In this document: positions 62,693-64,000 of the stretch, piece by piece
Layout of the letters: every line of letters begins with the position of its first letter
Numbering within the stretch: position 1 is the first letter of the stretch
Assembly (NCBI RefSeq): GCF_020707215.1
Contig: NZ_JAJFET010000001.1
Coordinates: 124,001-188,000, forward strand
DNA from: Sphingomonas sp. PL-96
GTDB lineage: Bacteria > Pseudomonadota > Alphaproteobacteria > Sphingomonadales > Sphingomonadaceae
Direction: 5' to 3'
Length of the DNA stretch: 64,000 bases
Position numbers and translations under genes: made by a program
Notes under the pieces: model-generated
The model's input: only the letters and a program-made list of their open reading frames with translations
What the model was told of the DNA's origin: nothing
Database searches by the model: none

Positions 62693-63589
62693 ATGGCGAG
62701 GTGGATGGAGAGTGGCCGTGCAGCGGTCGCGCTGATGGTGATGGCGCTTCTGACGGGTGCCCCCGGCGCGCAGGCGCAGGGGGTGGTTCAGGGCGCTGGC
62801 GGGACGGCCGGGCAGCCGGGCAGCACCTCGCCCGACGCGGCGACAGGGGCGACAGGGGAGACGCTTGCAGTGGCAGCGCCGGTAATTGGGCAAGGTGGCG
62901 AGGTTCGGCTCGGCCCCGACGACCAGATCGAAGTCAACATCTATGGCCAGCCGGACATGCCGCTGAGGCTGCGGATCAAGCAGGACGGGAACGTGACTTT
63001 GCCGCTGATGGGCAGCGTGACGGCTGCGGGCGAGACACCGGCCGGGCTTGCCGAAAAGGTGCGCGGCGAGCTGGTGCGGGGCGGCTATCTGCGCGATCCG
63101 CGAGTCAATGTGGAGGTGACGAGCTATGTCAGCCGCAGCGTCACGTTGCTGGGCGCAGTGGTGCGGCCCGGCATCTATCCGCTGCAAGGCGCGCTGCCGC
63201 TGTCTCGGGTTCTCGCCACGGCGGGAGGGCAGCGCGACGGCAGCGAGACGGTGGTGCTGCGCCGCGGTAATGCGCCGCCGCAGCATATCGCGATCTCCGC
63301 GCTTGCGGCTGGCGGAGCGGGCGATCCCGTGCTGCAACCCGGCGACTTCCTGTTCGTGCCGACGCCCGAGCTTTTCTACATCTATGGCCAGGTGCGTGCG
63401 CCGGGCAGCTTTCCGATCCGGGCGGGCATGACCTTCCGCCAGGCGCTGTCGCAAGGCGGCGGGCCGAACGACGCCGGGACGCAGAACCGCATTCGCCTGA
63501 CGCGTGGCGGCGAGCAGAGCGAGATCACCGACCTGGACGCGCCCGTTCAGCACGGCGACGTGATGTTCGTCCGCGAGCGGCTGTTCTAG
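62693..63589 (+). CDS. epsE: Polysaccharide export protein (EpsE/Wza type)
   Basis: A 298-residue exported protein. Start ATG 62693 follows AAAGGGGAAGG. Signal peptide ends GAQAQ, without a lipobox Cys. The poly-export domain (LGPDDQIEVNIYGQPDMPLRL, VTLPLMGSV) is followed by two SLBB segments (TLLGAVVRPGIYPLQGAL and YIYGQVRAPGSFPIRAG). Such proteins form the polymer channel through periplasm and outer membrane. Confidence 0.87.
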   Translation: MARWMESGRAAVALMVMALLTGAPGAQAQGVVQGAGGTAGQPGSTSPDAATGATGETLAVAAPVIGQGGEVRLGPDDQIEVNIYGQPDMPLRLRIKQDGNVTLPLMGSVTAAGETPAGLAEKVRGELVRGGYLRDPRVNVEVTSYVSRSVTLLGAVVRPGIYPLQGALPLSRVLATAGGQRDGSETVVLRRGNAPPQHIAISALAAGGAGDPVLQPGDFLFVPTPELFYIYGQVRAPGSFPIRAGMTFRQALSQGGGPNDAGTQNRIRLTRGGEQSEITDLDAPVQHGDVMFVRERLF

Positions 63590-63593
63590 CGAC

Positions 63594-64000
63594 ATGGCGC
63601 GTGAGGCGGTGCCATCGCCCCGGATGCCCGACGGCGCGGCGGCAGCCGCGTCCGCCGCCCGGTTTCGGCGAGCGGCGCTGGCGACCTTGTGGCTGGCGCT
63701 GCTGTTCAACATCGCGCTCTCCTGGGTGAACGCCAATGTTGCTGCGATCAACGGCAGCGTGGTGACTGCCGTGCAGGGACTGGTGATGGGGCTCGCGCTT
63801 GGCATTGGCCTGGCGGGGCGCCGCGGCGGCTGGCGACGCTGGACCCTGTTGCTGGCGGGCGCCGGGCTGTTGTGGCTGGTGCTGTCGGTCCTGCGTCAAT
63901 CGGTCGAGCTGAAGTTCCTGGGCGATGTGGTGCTGATCCCTGCCTTTGCGCTGCTCGGCACCTGTCTAGGCCGGCGCGAGCTGATCCGGTGGCTGGTGCT
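63594..64000 (+). CDS. N-terminus of a membrane protein, probable O-antigen polymerase/ligase; 3' end outside window
   Basis: About 135 residues are visible from ATG 63594, four bases after the export gene. A hydrophilic Ala-rich head is followed by at least four hydrophobic segments (ATLWLALLFNIALSWV, VVTAVQGLVMGLALGIGLAG, LLLAGAGLLWLVLSVL, FLGDVVLIPAFALLGTCLG). Position after barrel and export genes suggests a Wzy-type polymerase. No specific motif is available yet. Confidence 0.5.
   Translation, partial: MAREAVPSPRMPDGAAAAASAARFRRAALATLWLALLFNIALSWVNANVAAINGSVVTAVQGLVMGLALGIGLAGRRGGWRRWTLLLAGAGLLWLVLSVLRQSVELKFLGDVVLIPAFALLGTCLGRRELIRWLV

Overview
The window is GC-rich, densely packed DNA from an alphaproteobacterium, most likely a Sphingomonas or close sphingomonad. 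The reasons are four large TonB-dependent receptors (TBDRs) of the type that sphingomonads and Caulobacter use for nutrient uptake, a yajC-secD-secF-Mth938 cluster, exopolysaccharide loci at both ends, short palindromic intergenic repeats of a kind I recall from sphingomonads, and operons whose genes are chained by 4-base ATGA/GTGA overlaps. No insertion sequence, phage, plasmid or CRISPR feature was seen.

Layout: (1) 1-3.6 kb: end of an exopolysaccharide cluster (flippase end, Wzy-like polymerase, two glycosyltransferases). (2) 3.6-12.3 kb: a phosphate-scavenging locus, TBDR - PhoA-type alkaline phosphatase - TBDR - calcium-dependent PI-PLC-like phosphodiesterase. Direct repeats with an 11-base period, resembling Pho boxes, lie before both receptors. 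(3) 12.4-22.3 kb: an organosulfur locus. A TBDR, an MFS carrier, an SsuD/SmoC-like flavin monooxygenase and an SmoB-like aldo/keto reductase diverge from a Gfo/Idh/MocA protein and an FAD/NAD(P)-binding protein. A class I amidotransferase and serine acetyltransferase (CysE) follow. The best reading is sulfoquinovose or sulfoquinovoside desulfonation feeding cysteine synthesis.

(4) 23-35.6 kb: a full non-phosphorylative L-fucose pathway: mutarotase, L-fucose dehydrogenase, fuconolactonase, FucP permease, 2-keto-3-deoxy-fuconate dehydrogenase, 2,4-diketo-3-deoxy-fuconate hydrolase, fuconate dehydratase and an FMN-dependent L-lactate dehydrogenase, with a TBDR and an IclR regulator. Candidate operators of the ATGAAA/TTTCAT type occur at both divergent promoters. 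(5) 35.6-48.4 kb: a xyloglucan utilisation locus (GH29 fucosidase, two SGNH hydrolases, GH74, GH35-like galactosidase, GH31 alpha-xylosidase with a PA14 insert, acetyl esterase, DUF1080 protein). Regions 4 and 5 together would take fucosylated xyloglucan to central metabolism.

(6) 48.5-57.5 kb: housekeeping and small genes: tRNA-Pro(GGG), yajC-secD-secF-Mth938, a glycosyltransferase, OsmC, a glycine-zipper protein, a DUF985 cupin, ThpR, a Bax-inhibitor-1 family protein and two poorly known small genes. (7) 57.5-64 kb: a second exopolysaccharide locus with flippase, an unrecognised gene, GT25 and GT2 on the minus strand, and an outer-membrane barrel, an EpsE/Wza-type export protein and the start of a membrane protein on the plus strand.

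All functions are assigned by reading motifs and gene order. No database search was possible, so named families are recognition calls and pathway roles are inference.
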